Program-made: the position numbers and the translations under genes | Part shown: one piece after another, positions 36,936 through 45,820 of the stretch | How the letters are laid out: every line of letters begins with the position of its first letter | How positions within the stretch are numbered: the stretch's first letter is position 1 | Notes under the pieces: model-generated | Seen by the model: only the letters and a program-made list of their open reading frames with translations | The model's database searches: none | Told to the model about the DNA's origin: nothing | From: Nisaea acidiphila | GTDB lineage: Bacteria > Pseudomonadota > Alphaproteobacteria > Thalassobaculales > Thalassobaculaceae | Length of the DNA stretch: 64,000 nt | Direction of reading: 5' to 3' | NCBI RefSeq assembly: GCF_024662015.1 | Contig: NZ_CP102480.1 | Span: 1,274,501 to 1,338,500, forward strand

Positions 36936-38294
36936 ATGGCAACGCTTGCCGAAAACCCACCCCGCGCCCGCAAACAGTCCTGGCTGAAGCGCCATATGCC
37001 GAAGACCCTCTTTGGCCGGGCGCTGGCGATCTTCCTGACCCCGCTGATCCTGATGCAAGCGATCTCCACCTTCGTCTTCTACGACCGGCACTGGGACACG
37101 ATGGTGCGGCGCCTGGCGACGTCCCTTGCCGGCGAGGTCGCCATGCTGGTGACCGAGGTCGAGGAGGATCCGAGCCCGGTCGCCCTCGCCCGGATCGACC
37201 GCAAGGCCCGGCTCAATCTCGGCCTGGTCGTGACCTACCGGGCCGGTGCCATCCTGGAAAACCGCACCGGCGATCCGCTCTTCGACCCGACGCTGCGGCA
37301 GATGCGTCGCTCCATGGAAGAACATGTCCGCCGTCCCTTCAATGTCGACCCGGATGCCGGCGAGCGGCAAATCGCCATCGAGGTGCAGCTCCCGGGCGGC
37401 GTGCTTGAGGTGCTGGCACACGAGAAGCGGCTCTACAGCTCGACGACTTACATCTTCGTAATGTGGATGCTGGGCAGCGCGCTGATCCTCTTCGCCATCG
37501 CGCTCATCTTCATGCGCAACCAGATCCGCCCGATCCGCCGTCTCGCGATCGCCGCACGCGCGTTCGGTCTCGGGCGCGAAGTGCCTGAGTTCAAACCGGA
37601 GGGCGCGAAGGAAGTGCGCCAAGCGGCGGAAGCCTTCCAGCAGATGCGAGCCCGCATCCGGCGCCAGATCAAGCAGCGCACGGACATGCTGAGCGGGGTC
37701 TCGCACGATCTGCGCACACCGCTCACCCGGATGAAGCTCCAGCTCGCCATGCTCGGCGACGACACCGCGGTGCGCGAACTGCAGGCCGACGTGCAGGACA
37801 TGGAGCGGATGGTCGAGGGTTATCTCGCTTTCGCCCGCGGCGAAGGCACCGAGGCGACGGTCACGACCGACATAAAGTCCCTGCTCGGGGATTTTGCGAT
37901 GGGTGAGCGCCGCGGGGGCATGCCGCTCGAACTGGAAATGACGGACGCGCCCATTCCGCCGCTTGAGCTGAAACCGCAATCGGTGAAACGGGCGCTGGCG
38001 AACCTCGTCTCCAACGCCCGCCGGCATGCGAAGACCGTCCGGATCACCCTGCAGGCGACGGAAGACGCGTTCGAGATTTTTGTCGACGATGACGGCCCCG
38101 GCATTCCGGAAGAGGATCGCGGCCGGGTCTTCAAGCCGTTCTACCGCGGTGATCCCTCGCGCAACCCGGAGACCGGCGGCACGGGCCTCGGCCTCACCAT
38201 CGCGCGCGATATCGTGCACAGCCACGGTGGCGAGATCGGGCTTGAAGAAGCCCCGCTAGGCGGATTGAGGGTTCGGATCCGGATCCCGGTCTAG
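36936..38294 (+). CDS. EnvZ-like sensor histidine kinase
   Basis: The 452-residue kinase has two membrane helices (about 24-45 and 170-192) around a periplasmic domain. A HAMP linker ([17 protein letters not shown]) follows, then a HisKA domain with phospho-accepting His 257 in [18 protein letters not shown]-binding motifs are [11 protein letters not shown] and [12 protein letters not shown]. It should phosphorylate the OmpR-type regulator just upstream. The end overlaps the converging csaA end by 4 nt. Confidence 0.95.
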   Translation: MATLAENPPRARKQSWLKRHMPKTLFGRALAIFLTPLILMQAISTFVFYDRHWDTMVRRLATSLAGEVAMLVTEVEEDPSPVALARIDRKARLNLGLVVTYRAGAILENRTGDPLFDPTLRQMRRSMEEHVRRPFNVDPDAGERQIAIEVQLPGGVLEVLAHEKRLYSSTTYIFVMWMLGSALILFAIALIFMRNQIRPIRRLAIAARAFGLGREVPEFKPEGAKEVRQAAEAFQQMRARIRRQIKQRTDMLSGVSHDLRTPLTRMKLQLAMLGDDTAVRELQADVQDMERMVEGYLAFARGEGTEATVTTDIKSLLGDFAMGERRGGMPLELEMTDAPIPPLELKPQSVKRALANLVSNARRHAKTVRITLQATEDAFEIFVDDDGPGIPEEDRGRVFKPFYRGDPSRNPETGGTGLGLTIARDIVHSHGGEIGLEEAPLGGLRVRIRIPV

Positions 38295-38626
38295 AACAGC
38301 CGCCCGCCGTTCGGCACCTTCAGGTCCGGGCCGAGCAATACCACGCCGCCCTCCTCGTCCGGAAAGCCGACGACGAGGCATTCGCTCATGAACTTGCCGA
38401 TCTGTTTCGCCGGGAAATTCACCACGCCCGCGACCTGACGTCCCTTGAGTTCTTCGGGTGTGTAGTGCTTGGTGATCTGGGCCGAGGTCTTCCGCGTGCC
38501 GATTTCCGGGCCGAAATCGACCCATAGCTTGATCGCCGGCTTGCGCGCCTCCGGATAGGGTTCGGCATCGATGACCGTGCCGACGCGGATATCGACCTTG
38601 AGGAAATCCGAATACTCAATCGTCAT
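38291..38626 (-). CDS. csaA: tRNA-binding/secretion chaperone CsaA
   Basis: The 111-residue EMAP/OB-fold tRNA-binding protein has the family layout: [26 protein letters not shown]-like HYTPEELKG, then [20 protein letters not shown]. CsaA proteins are dimeric and bind tRNA-like structures; in other bacteria they are linked to protein export as chaperones. Length and ends are complete. It converges with the EnvZ-like gene. Confidence 0.92.
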   Translation of the reverse strand: MTIEYSDFLKVDIRVGTVIDAEPYPEARKPAIKLWVDFGPEIGTRKTSAQITKHYTPEELKGRQVAGVVNFPAKQIGKFMSECLVVGFPDEEGGVVLLGPDLKVPNGGRLF

Positions 38627-38713
38627 GCTCTACTCCCGTTTGGAAACGGACCATAAGCCGCGTGTCCGAAGCCGTGAAGCCGATTTCCGTTCCGGCGCGA
38701 TACCGCACAAACA

Positions 38714-38748
38714 AAGAGCCGCCGGCATCGGAGATGCCGGCGGCTCTT
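38714..38748 (-). terminator. intrinsic terminator of phasin gene
   Basis: A perfect 15-bp stem (AAGAGCCGCCGGCAT with ATGCCGGCGGCTCTT) and a 5-nt loop lie 26 nt after the phasin stop. On the minus strand it is followed by TGTTTGTG, a weak U-rich tail. This is the clearest terminator in the window. Confidence 0.85.
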
Positions 38749-38773
38749 GGTCAGGTCTCGGGAAGGGGAAAGC

Positions 38774-39199
38774 TTATTTCTTGCCCGCGAGGCTCTGCAG
38801 TTCGTCGAGGCTCTCGGTGATGCGCTTGTTCAGCACGTCGAAAGCTTCCTGGTTCGACTTGGCGAGCATCTCGGAAATCTCGCGCATGTTGGAGACGGTC
38901 TGCTCGATCGTCTTCTTGACCGCTTCGGCCTGCTTGGCGACGCGGTCCTCCGGAGCGCCCTGGGACATCAGATCCCCGAGGGCCTTCTGGGACTCTTCAA
39001 CCGCCTGCTGGAACAGCTCGGCCTGGCGCTTGCCGATGGCCTGCATGCCTTCCGCCGCGAGCTGATTGGCGTTGGTGATCGCCTCGATATTCTTCTGCTG
39101 GGCGTTCATCAGCGCATCGGCGTCGATGCCCGGCATCTTGAAATCGGTCATGATTTTCTGGAAGTCGACATTGAAGAAGGGATTTTCTTGCTTGGCCAT
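38774..39199 (-). CDS. phasin family protein (PHA granule-associated)
   Basis: The 141-residue, all-helical protein fits the phasin_2 family: NPFFNVDFQKIMTDFKMPGI, then an amphipathic heptad-rich core (NIEAITNANQLAAEGMQAIG, AVKKTIEQTVSNMREISEML). Phasins coat polyhydroxyalkanoate granules. Two PhaR-like palindromes in the upstream gap (39265-39275 and 39341-39351) support PHA-dependent control. No PHA synthase gene is in the window. A strong terminator follows. Confidence 0.92.
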   Translation of the reverse strand: MAKQENPFFNVDFQKIMTDFKMPGIDADALMNAQQKNIEAITNANQLAAEGMQAIGKRQAELFQQAVEESQKALGDLMSQGAPEDRVAKQAEAVKKTIEQTVSNMREISEMLAKSNQEAFDVLNKRITESLDELQSLAGKK

Positions 39200-39264
39200 T
39201 GGACGTCTCCACTTTGGTGATCATCTATCGCGCGCAGTCCGCAGCTTAACCCTGCGATGAATTA

Positions 39265-39275
39265 CTGCAATGCAG
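39265..39275. promoter_or_regulatory. PhaR-like operator, proximal
   Basis: CTGCAATGCAG matches the CTGC-N3-4-GCAG pattern reported for the PHA-responsive repressor PhaR in Rhodobacter. It lies 66-76 nt upstream of the phasin start, in the promoter region. Confidence 0.6.
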
Positions 39276-39338
39276 CACGACTGTCGCCCGGCGTGATCCG
39301 CGATATATCGGGATTTTTAGTGAAAATGTCAAGCATCA

Positions 39339-39353
39339 TGTTGCAATGCAACA
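39339..39353. promoter_or_regulatory. PhaR-like operator, distal
   Basis: TGTTGCAATGCAACA is a 7+1+7 palindrome whose core TGCAATGCA equals that of the proximal site. It lies 140-154 nt upstream of the phasin start and close to the end of the tetR-type gene. Two similar operators fit cooperative or looped repression. Confidence 0.5.
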
Positions 39354-39396
39354 AAACCGTCGCTTGCATGAAATACCGAATTTCCCGAGGGGATAT

Positions 39397-39975
39397 TCAG
39401 CGCCCCGAGGGTATGGAAGCGACGAATTCGTCCAACCTGCGCAACCGGCCGTCGAGTGTCGACATGGTCGGGCCGAGATCATCGCTCTCGTCCTCCATCC
39501 ACACCTTCAATACGGAAAGATAGAGCGCCCCCAGCACCTTACGGCGAATGCATCCGAACGGCCCCCGCGCCCCGAGTCCGCTCCGGTGCAACACGTCCCC
39601 CATAGCCGAATGAAGCCGCGGCGCTCCGCCGAGAGCCATGCAAGGATCGGAACAGGCCGCTTTGAGGAGCGCAACGTAGCCCGGACGGTTCTCCTGCAGC
39701 AGTTCGATCCGGGTCATCAGCGCGTCAAAAAGTCGCTCTGGCGCCGGCAGGTCCGGATCATCCGCATCAGGGTCGATGGCCGCTATCGCCTCCCTGTCGA
39801 ACCGGTCGGCGATCGCGTCGAGCAAAGCCCGCTTGGTCCGGTAGCGGCGCTCAAGATCCGCGGCAGGCAGATCTGCGCGCTCCGCCACGTCGTGGAGATC
39901 CATCGCCCGCCAGCCTTTTTCGCCCGCTACGGCCAAGGCTGCGTCGAGAATTGCGTCGTTTTCGTCGGATGCCAT
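39397..39975 (-). CDS. TetR family regulator, COQ9-like C-terminal part
   Basis: The 192-residue protein begins with a TetR-type helix-turn-helix (MDLHDVAERADLPAADLERR, YRTKRALLDAIADRF). The C-terminal ligand and dimer part (GCIRRKVLGALYLSVLKVWM) looks like the COQ9/TetR group, in which the ligand is often a lipid. Its target is unknown; it lies upstream of the phasin on the same strand, with a 197-nt gap holding the PhaR-like sites, so it is probably not in the phasin operon. Confidence 0.85.
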   Translation of the reverse strand: MASDENDAILDAALAVAGEKGWRAMDLHDVAERADLPAADLERRYRTKRALLDAIADRFDREAIAAIDPDADDPDLPAPERLFDALMTRIELLQENRPGYVALLKAACSDPCMALGGAPRLHSAMGDVLHRSGLGARGPFGCIRRKVLGALYLSVLKVWMEDESDDLGPTMSTLDGRLRRLDEFVASIPSGR

Positions 39976-40040
39976 ACTTCGTCTCTCCGCACTCCCTTAT
40001 TCGATATGGGACGCGGAAAGAGCGAAGCAAGAAAAGTGGG

Positions 40041-40853
40041 TCAGCCGGCGAGCTCGCGGGACCGGTCCGCGGCGGCCTTCAGCGCCCGCTCGAAAACCGG
40101 GCCGATACCATCCTCGGCCATCAGCACCTTCAGGGCTTCCGCCGTGGTGCCACCCGGGCTGGTCACGTTCTGCCGGAGTTGCGCTGCCGGCTCGTCCGAG
40201 AGACGAGCCAACTCGCCCGCTCCGGACACCGTCGCCGAGGCAAGCCGCATCGCGAGATCGGCGGGCAGGCCGAGTTTCTCACCAGCCGCGGCCATCACTT
40301 CGATGACGAGGAAGACATAAGCCGGGCCACTGCCCGACACAGCCGTGACGGCATCGATCAGATCCTCGTCTGGCACCTCTACTGCCTCGCCCACCGAGGA
40401 TAGCAGGTCGCCGGCCAGATCCATCTGCGCCTTGCTTGCCGCCGAATTGCCGACATAGGCTGTAATACCGCGGCCGACAGCGGCCGGCGTGTTCGGCATG
40501 GATCGGATGATCGCCGCCCCCGCACCAAGCAGCTTCTCAAAATAGCCGATCGTCTTACCGGCCGCGATGGAAAGGAACGCGGTCTCCGGGCCGATATATC
40601 GCGAGAGCGGAGCCGCTTCGTCCATCACCTGCGGTTTAAGCGCCAGTATCACCATCCCGGGATGAAAGTCCGTCGGGATATCGTCCTGGTCGCGTACGAT
40701 GGTCACACCATCGATATTCTCGAAATCTTTCGTCGCGGCTTCCGCGCGCTCAACCACGCAGACCCCGTGGGCGGCGTAGCCTTTTTCAAGCCAGCCTTGA
40801 AGAAGGGCACCGCCCATTTTGCCGCATCCAAGCAGCAGGAGAGATTTGTTCAT
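40041..40853 (-). CDS. proC: pyrroline-5-carboxylate reductase
   Basis: The 270-residue NADPH enzyme performs the last step of proline synthesis. The N-terminal Rossmann motif is LLGCGKMGGALLQGW, and the family signature is AVSGSGPAYVFL with VTSPGGTTAEALKVL near the C-terminus. Its start is 6 nt after the YbjN-domain gene stop, so the two are co-transcribed, an arrangement often seen in Alphaproteobacteria. Confidence 0.95.
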   Translation of the reverse strand: MNKSLLLLGCGKMGGALLQGWLEKGYAAHGVCVVERAEAATKDFENIDGVTIVRDQDDIPTDFHPGMVILALKPQVMDEAAPLSRYIGPETAFLSIAAGKTIGYFEKLLGAGAAIIRSMPNTPAAVGRGITAYVGNSAASKAQMDLAGDLLSSVGEAVEVPDEDLIDAVTAVSGSGPAYVFLVIEVMAAAGEKLGLPADLAMRLASATVSGAGELARLSDEPAAQLRQNVTSPGGTTAEALKVLMAEDGIGPVFERALKAAADRSRELAG

Positions 40854-40859
40854 TTGGAG

Positions 40860-41363
40860 TTATGCTTCTCCGACAACATCCAGCAAGGAGGCCTGCATCG
40901 CCTCTTCCGCCGATTTGCCACCCCAGATCACGAACTGGAACGCGGGGAAGAAGCGTTCGCATTCGGTCAGGGCGACGTCCACCAGATCCTCAAGCTGCTC
41001 GACGCTCGCCGAATGGGCGCCGCGCAGCAGGCTGGTCTGACGGAACATCGGCGTCCCGTCCTCGGTCGAGAGGTCGAAATGGCCGAGCCAGAGTTTTTCG
41101 TTGATCATCGCGAGCAGGGAATGGACCTCGCGCCGCTTCTCAACCGGAACCCGGCTTTCGAAGATGCACGAGAAGTGAAGGGCGCCCATATCCTCCTGCC
41201 AGAGGAAAAAAAGCCGGTAATCGGCCCAGCGGCCCTGGATTTCGACTGCGAGTTCGTCACTGCTTGCACGTTCGTGAGCCCAGTCGTTGGCTCCAACAAT
41301 TTCCTCCATCAGGTCTAACGGGTTTCGGGGAACTTCAACCGTTTCGACGTAAGTCAGAGACAT
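40860..41363 (-). CDS. YbjN domain-containing protein
   Basis: The 167-residue protein has the YbjN/type III secretion chaperone-like fold: NPLDLMEEIVGANDWAHER, then ADYRLFFLWQEDMGALHFSC and FRQTSLLRGAHSASVEQLE. YbjN proteins affect stress tolerance and motility in Enterobacteria; the mechanism is unknown. It lies just upstream of proC. A palindrome (41502-41519) is present in its upstream region. Confidence 0.85.
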   Translation of the reverse strand: MSLTYVETVEVPRNPLDLMEEIVGANDWAHERASSDELAVEIQGRWADYRLFFLWQEDMGALHFSCIFESRVPVEKRREVHSLLAMINEKLWLGHFDLSTEDGTPMFRQTSLLRGAHSASVEQLEDLVDVALTECERFFPAFQFVIWGGKSAEEAMQASLLDVVGEA

Positions 41364-41501
41364 ACTATCAAACCCCCTCTGAGAGGTGCGCTGTCCGGCG
41401 CTCCGGGACGATCGTAGACAGGGAAGCTTGGTCTAGCGAACCGCCCCTGACAGCACGACTAGATCTAGCGTGATGCCAATCGCCAAGCACCACGAGAAGT
41501 A

Positions 41502-41519
41502 GACTCTCATTTGAGAGTC
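41502..41519. promoter_or_regulatory. palindrome between ubiK-like and ybjN-like genes
   Basis: GACTCTCATTTGAGAGTC is an 8-bp inverted repeat with a 2-nt centre, in the 229-bp gap between the UbiK-like gene end and the YbjN gene start. It may be an operator for the YbjN-proC unit or part of the upstream gene's transcript end. The gap is AT-rich near 41570 and holds no gene that I can support. Confidence 0.35.
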
Positions 41520-41592
41520 ACGCGATCAACCTATATTTCGTGGGTCGCCACGGAAAACTTGGTATATTTAGTTTTCTTTACAAAACAGGAGT

Positions 41593-41940
41593 TTATTTGT
41601 CTTTCGTCCCATTTTGGGTTGCCGGCTTGGCAGAAGCCGCTGTTTTGGCCTGTTTCGGCGCCCGCCGGGCGGGTTTGGCCTTGCCTTCCTTCAGCCCGGC
41701 CAGTTCCTTCTCCAGCGCAGAAATCCGCTTTTCCAGCGATTCCTGCGCCGCCCGCGCCGCGGCAGCCTGCTCCCGCACCGCGGCGAATTCCTCGTAGGTA
41801 ACGAGGTCATGCTCGCCGAGGAATCGCTCGAACTGCTGGCGAATCATCTGCTCAAATTCTTCGCGGACCCCAGCCGCCGCCGACATCGCCCCGTTCGCCA
41901 TCTTGGCGAGGTCGTCGAAAAACCTGTTGCTCGTCTGCAT
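41593..41940 (-). CDS. UbiK/BMFP family accessory factor
   Basis: The 115-residue protein begins with the BMFP pattern: FFDDLAKMANGAMSAAAGVR, then FEQMIRQQFERFLGEHDLVT, and a coiled coil (ESLEKRISALEKELAGLKEG). A lysine/alanine-rich tail follows, as often in Alphaproteobacteria. UbiK helps ubiquinone synthesis by aiding the UbiJ lipid-binding protein and forms trimeric coils. ATG 41940 has GGAAGGAG. It is divergent from hldD. Confidence 0.85.
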   Translation of the reverse strand: MQTSNRFFDDLAKMANGAMSAAAGVREEFEQMIRQQFERFLGEHDLVTYEEFAAVREQAAAARAAQESLEKRISALEKELAGLKEGKAKPARRAPKQAKTAASAKPATQNGTKDK

Positions 41941-42100
41941 CGGAGGCTCCTTCCGTCCGGCTTCAGCGGCTTCCGGCCCCAGACCTACTACTTTCGAGCT
42001 TGCGAAAGCAATCCGCATCGGGCCAGAACACCCATATGGTGTCATGCGCCATGGCAAGGAAGGCATCGGTCCAATTGCCGCGGCGAGGAAGGAAGCGGAC

Positions 42101-43093
42101 ATGATAGTTGTCACCGGCGGCGCCGGCTTCATCGGATCGAACCTGGTGGCCGCGCTGAGCGAGCGCGAAGATACCGCCCGCGACATCGTCGTCTGCGACA
42201 CGCTCGGCAGCGGCGAGAAATGGCGCAACATTGCCAAACGCGAACTTGCCGACCTGATTCCGCCGGAAGATCTTTTCGCCTTTCTCGACGCGCACAAGGG
42301 CCTGGTCCGGACCGTGTTCCATCTCGGCGCCAGCTCCTCGACGACGGAGCGCGATGCCGATTTCATCGTGAAGCAGAATTTCCGCACCTCGGTCGATCTC
42401 TGGAAATGGTGCGCCGAGAATGACGCGAGCCTGATCTATGCCTCCTCGGCCGCGACCTATGGCGACGGCGCCGAAGGTTTCGACGACGATGCCAGCATCG
42501 ACGGCCTCTCCGGCCTGCAGCCGCTCAACCCCTATGGATGGAGCAAGCATCTGTTCGACCGCCGCGTCGCCCGGCTGATCGCGGAAGGCCGCAAGGCGCC
42601 AAGACAATGGGCCGGCCTCAAGTTTTTCAACGTTTATGGACCGAACGAGGCGCATAAGGGCGGCCAGCAGAGCGTGGTGGCACAGATCTACCCGCGCGCG
42701 GCGGCCGACCTGCCGGCGATCCTCTTCCGCTCGCACCATCCGGATTACGAGGATGGCGGCCAGCTCCGCGATTTCGTCTGGGTCGGCGACTGCGTCGACG
42801 TCATGCTCTGGCTGCACGATTCGCCGAACGTTTCCGGCCTTTTCAACCTCGGCACGGGCCAGGCGCGCTCCTTCGCCGATTTGGCCCGCGCGGTCTATGT
42901 CGCACTCGGCAAGGATCCGCGGATCGACTTCGTGGACACGCCCGTCGAGATCCGCGACCGCTACCAGTATTTCACCCAGGCCAATATGGACAAGCTGCGC
43001 ACGGCGGGTTACCCGGGCCAGTTCACCTCGCTCGAGGAAGGCGTCCGGCGCTATGTTCAGGGTTTCCTCGATACCGAAGACCCCTATCGCTAA
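42101..43093 (+). CDS. hldD: ADP-L-glycero-D-manno-heptose 6-epimerase
   Basis: The 330-residue NAD(P)-binding epimerase starts MIVVTGGAGFIGSN and has the Tyr-x3-Lys pair in NPYGWSKHLFDRR, with the Ser-containing ASSAATYGDG. It makes the ADP-heptose used in the lipopolysaccharide inner core, so the organism likely has heptose in LPS. ATG 42101 has GGAAGGAAG before it. The next gene, lgt, follows 18 nt later. Confidence 0.93.
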   Translation: MIVVTGGAGFIGSNLVAALSEREDTARDIVVCDTLGSGEKWRNIAKRELADLIPPEDLFAFLDAHKGLVRTVFHLGASSSTTERDADFIVKQNFRTSVDLWKWCAENDASLIYASSAATYGDGAEGFDDDASIDGLSGLQPLNPYGWSKHLFDRRVARLIAEGRKAPRQWAGLKFFNVYGPNEAHKGGQQSVVAQIYPRAAADLPAILFRSHHPDYEDGGQLRDFVWVGDCVDVMLWLHDSPNVSGLFNLGTGQARSFADLARAVYVALGKDPRIDFVDTPVEIRDRYQYFTQANMDKLRTAGYPGQFTSLEEGVRRYVQGFLDTEDPYR

Positions 43094-43111
43094 ACGCCGG
43101 AGCGCGACGTC

Positions 43112-43927
43112 ATGGAACAGACGGTCCTGCAGTTCCCGAATATCGATCCGGTGATCTTCTCCATCGGACCGTTCGCGGTCCGATGGTACGCGCTCTCCTA
43201 CATCGCGGGTCTGATCCTCGGCTGGCGCTATTGCGTCTTTCTCTGCCGCCGTTCCCCGCGCTTCATGGAGCCGAAGGCGCTTGACGACCTGCTGGTCTAC
43301 GCCACCTTCGGCGTCGTGCTCGGCGGCCGGGTTGGCTATGTGCTGTTCTATAACCCGGCTTACTATTTCGATAATCCGGCGCAGATCTTTCAGGTCTGGC
43401 AAGGCGGTATGGCGTTCCATGGCGGCATGCTCGGCACCGTCCTCGGGCTTGTGATCTTCGCCCTTCGGCGTGGCATCAATCCGCTCGCCGTCGGAGACAT
43501 GGTCGCCGCCGCGGCGCCGATCGGCCTCTTCTTCGGCCGCATCGCGAACTTTATCAATGGCGAGCTGTTCGGACGGGTGACCGACGCGCCCTGGGCCATG
43601 GTGTTCCCAAACGGCGGGCCACTGCCGCGCCATCCGAGCCAACTCTACGAAGCCGCGCTTGAAGGTCTCTTGCTGTTCTCGATCCTCGCCTGGCTGATCT
43701 GGCGTACGGATATACGGCGCTATCCCGGTGCAGTGGGCGGGCTCTTCCTCGCCGGCTACGGCTGCGCGCGCTTCACGGTCGAGTTCTTCCGCGAACCGGA
43801 CGCCCAGCTCGGCTATCTCTTCGCCGGTGCGACCATGGGTCAGCTGCTCTCGTTGCCAATGATTCTTGCCGGTCTCGCTATCGCGCTTTGGGCTCGCCGT
43901 CGCCCGGCCATTTCCGAGGGCGCATGA
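43112..43927 (+). CDS. lgt: prolipoprotein diacylglyceryl transferase
   Basis: The 271-residue inner-membrane enzyme has about seven membrane helices and the family signature GRIANFINGELFGR. It adds a diacylglyceryl group to the Cys of prolipoproteins. The stop overlaps the methyltransferase start by 4 nt (ATGA), so lgt, the MidA-like gene and pgeF form an operon, as in many Alphaproteobacteria. Confidence 0.97.
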   Translation: MEQTVLQFPNIDPVIFSIGPFAVRWYALSYIAGLILGWRYCVFLCRRSPRFMEPKALDDLLVYATFGVVLGGRVGYVLFYNPAYYFDNPAQIFQVWQGGMAFHGGMLGTVLGLVIFALRRGINPLAVGDMVAAAAPIGLFFGRIANFINGELFGRVTDAPWAMVFPNGGPLPRHPSQLYEAALEGLLLFSILAWLIWRTDIRRYPGAVGGLFLAGYGCARFTVEFFREPDAQLGYLFAGATMGQLLSLPMILAGLAIALWARRRPAISEGA

Positions 43928-45036
43928 CCGCCAATCCGCTTTCGGAACACCTGAGAAAGCTAATCGCCCGCAACGGCCCGCTGACCGTTGCGCGGTATAT
44001 GGAAGAGGCCCTGCTGCATCCGGAGCACGGTTACTATACAGGCCGCGAGCCGTTCGGACGGCAGGGCGATTTCATCACCGCACCGGAAGTCAGTCAGGTC
44101 TTCGGAGAACTGACCGGGCTCTGGTGTGCCGCGGCCTGGCAGCAGATGGGATCGCCGGGGAAGATCGCGCTCGTCGAGTTCGGCCCCGGACGCGGTACGC
44201 TGATGGCGGATGCGCTCAGAGCCACGCGCATCGTGCCTGGTTTCGCCGATGCGCTCGATATCCATCTGGTCGAGGCCAGCCCGCGGCTGCGCGAACTCCA
44301 GCGGGAGACCCTGGCGGGCGTGGAGGTCACCTGGCACGAGACGCCAGACACCCTCCCCGCCCGTTCCGCTCTGATGATCGGCAACGAGTTCTTCGACGCA
44401 CTGCCGATCCGCCAACTCGTGTTCCGGGCGGACGGATGGAAGGAACGCTGCATCGGCTGGGACGACAAGGAATCCCGCTTCGTCTGGACGGAGCAGCCGG
44501 CGGAGCCGGGACTTGCCGCACTGGTCCCGGCATCCGCAGGGCACCCACATCCCGGCGCCGTCTTCGAGATTTCCATCGCCGCCCGCGACCATATGAGCAC
44601 AATCGCCGCGCATCTCGCGGCGCAAGGCGGCACGGGGCTCTTCATCGATTACGGACACGGGCGCAGCGCCTACGGCGATACCTTCCAGGCGGTGCGGGCG
44701 CACCGGCCGGTCGACGTGCTCGACGCGCCCGGCAGCGCTGATCTCACGGCACATGTCGATTTCGACGCTCTCCAGATCCGCGCCCATGCCGCCGGCTGCA
44801 CCTGTTTCGGCACGATCACGCAGGGCAACTTCCTGACCGCGCTCGGTCTTGAAGCGCGCACGGAGCAGCTGCTGCGGAACGCGACGGACAGTCAGGCTGC
44901 GGCACTCCGCAGCGGCGCGCGGCGCTTGATCGAACCCGCCGAAATGGGCACGCTGTTTAAGGTTATTGCGGTCGCCGCGCCGGACATCGACGAATTGCCG
45001 GGATTCGGGCCGCCGAGAGACCTGGCACGGACGTAA
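43924..45036 (+). CDS. SAM-dependent methyltransferase, NDUFAF7/MidA family
   Basis: The 370-residue class I methyltransferase has a family N-terminus (LTVARYMEEALLHPEHGYY), then GDFITAPEVSQVFGELTG. SAM-binding motif I is VEFGPGRGTLMAD, and NEFFDALPIRQ follows. The mitochondrial homologue methylates an arginine of complex I subunit NDUFS2 during assembly; a similar role for the bacterial protein is inferred. The start ATG 43924 overlaps lgt by 4 nt. Confidence 0.93.
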   Translation: MTANPLSEHLRKLIARNGPLTVARYMEEALLHPEHGYYTGREPFGRQGDFITAPEVSQVFGELTGLWCAAAWQQMGSPGKIALVEFGPGRGTLMADALRATRIVPGFADALDIHLVEASPRLRELQRETLAGVEVTWHETPDTLPARSALMIGNEFFDALPIRQLVFRADGWKERCIGWDDKESRFVWTEQPAEPGLAALVPASAGHPHPGAVFEISIAARDHMSTIAAHLAAQGGTGLFIDYGHGRSAYGDTFQAVRAHRPVDVLDAPGSADLTAHVDFDALQIRAHAAGCTCFGTITQGNFLTALGLEARTEQLLRNATDSQAAALRSGARRLIEPAEMGTLFKVIAVAAPDIDELPGFGPPRDLART

Positions 45037-45051
45037 AGGAGCCTTTCGAGG

Positions 45052-45816
45052 GTGATCCAGCTAGACGAGTTGAATTCAGGCAAGATCCGTCATGCCTTCT
45101 ACTCCCGACGCGGCGGTGTCAGCCAGGGGATTTACCGTTCGCTCAATTGCGGGTTCGGCTCCGGAGACCAGCGCAAATCGGTCGCCGCGAACCGGGCGCG
45201 AACCATGGCGGCGCTCGATTGCGACCCGGACATGCTCTTCACCTGCAACCAGGTGCATTCCGCCGATGTCCATGTCATCGACAGTGACGAACGCCCGGAC
45301 GAACCGCCGCGGGCCGACGGGATGGTAACGGCGCGAAAGAACGTCGCACTCGGCGTCCTGACCGCGGATTGCGCGCCTGTCCTGTTCGCCGATCCGGGCG
45401 ACATGATCATCGGCGCCTGCCATGCCGGCTGGCGCGGCGCGCTGAACGGCGTGATCGAGGCGACGGTCGAGGCGATGATCGAACTCGGGGCTCGGGCGGA
45501 CAATATTCAGGCTGCCGTCGGTCCCTGCATCGGCCGGGACTCCTACGAGGTCGGGCCGGAATTCCCGCACCCCTTCCTTGAGCAGGACCGCAACAACGCC
45601 GCCTTCTTCTCGTCCGGCACCCGCGAGGGACATTACCAGTTCGATCTCTCGAACTATTGTGTCTCGCGCCTCTCCAGGCTCGGACTGGGGGAAGTGTACC
45701 GGCTCGATTGCGATACCTGCCGGGACGAACCGAATTTCTTCAGCTACCGGCGATCCCGCCTCCGCGACGAGCGGGATTACGGGCGGCAGCTCTCGACCAT
45801 CGTCATTTCGGAGTAG
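45052..45816 (+). CDS. pgeF: peptidoglycan editing factor PgeF (multicopper polyphenol oxidase domain)
   Basis: The 254-residue protein has the YfiH/PgeF pattern: HAFYSRRGGVSQGIYRSLN, then the metal/active-site residues His in NQVHSADV, Cys in TADCAPVL and His in CHAGWRG. PgeF removes wrongly built peptidoglycan precursors such as UDP-MurNAc-L-Ser. The start is GTG 45052, 15 nt after the MidA-like stop. Part of the lgt operon. Confidence 0.93.
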   Translation: MIQLDELNSGKIRHAFYSRRGGVSQGIYRSLNCGFGSGDQRKSVAANRARTMAALDCDPDMLFTCNQVHSADVHVIDSDERPDEPPRADGMVTARKNVALGVLTADCAPVLFADPGDMIIGACHAGWRGALNGVIEATVEAMIELGARADNIQAAVGPCIGRDSYEVGPEFPHPFLEQDRNNAAFFSSGTREGHYQFDLSNYCVSRLSRLGLGEVYRLDCDTCRDEPNFFSYRRSRLRDERDYGRQLSTIVISE

Positions 45817-45820
45817 CGAC

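Noticed and set aside
41963-43642. 559-codon antisense frame over hldD and lgt
   Set aside because: The genes on the plus strand are certain; the shadow frame lacks motifs.
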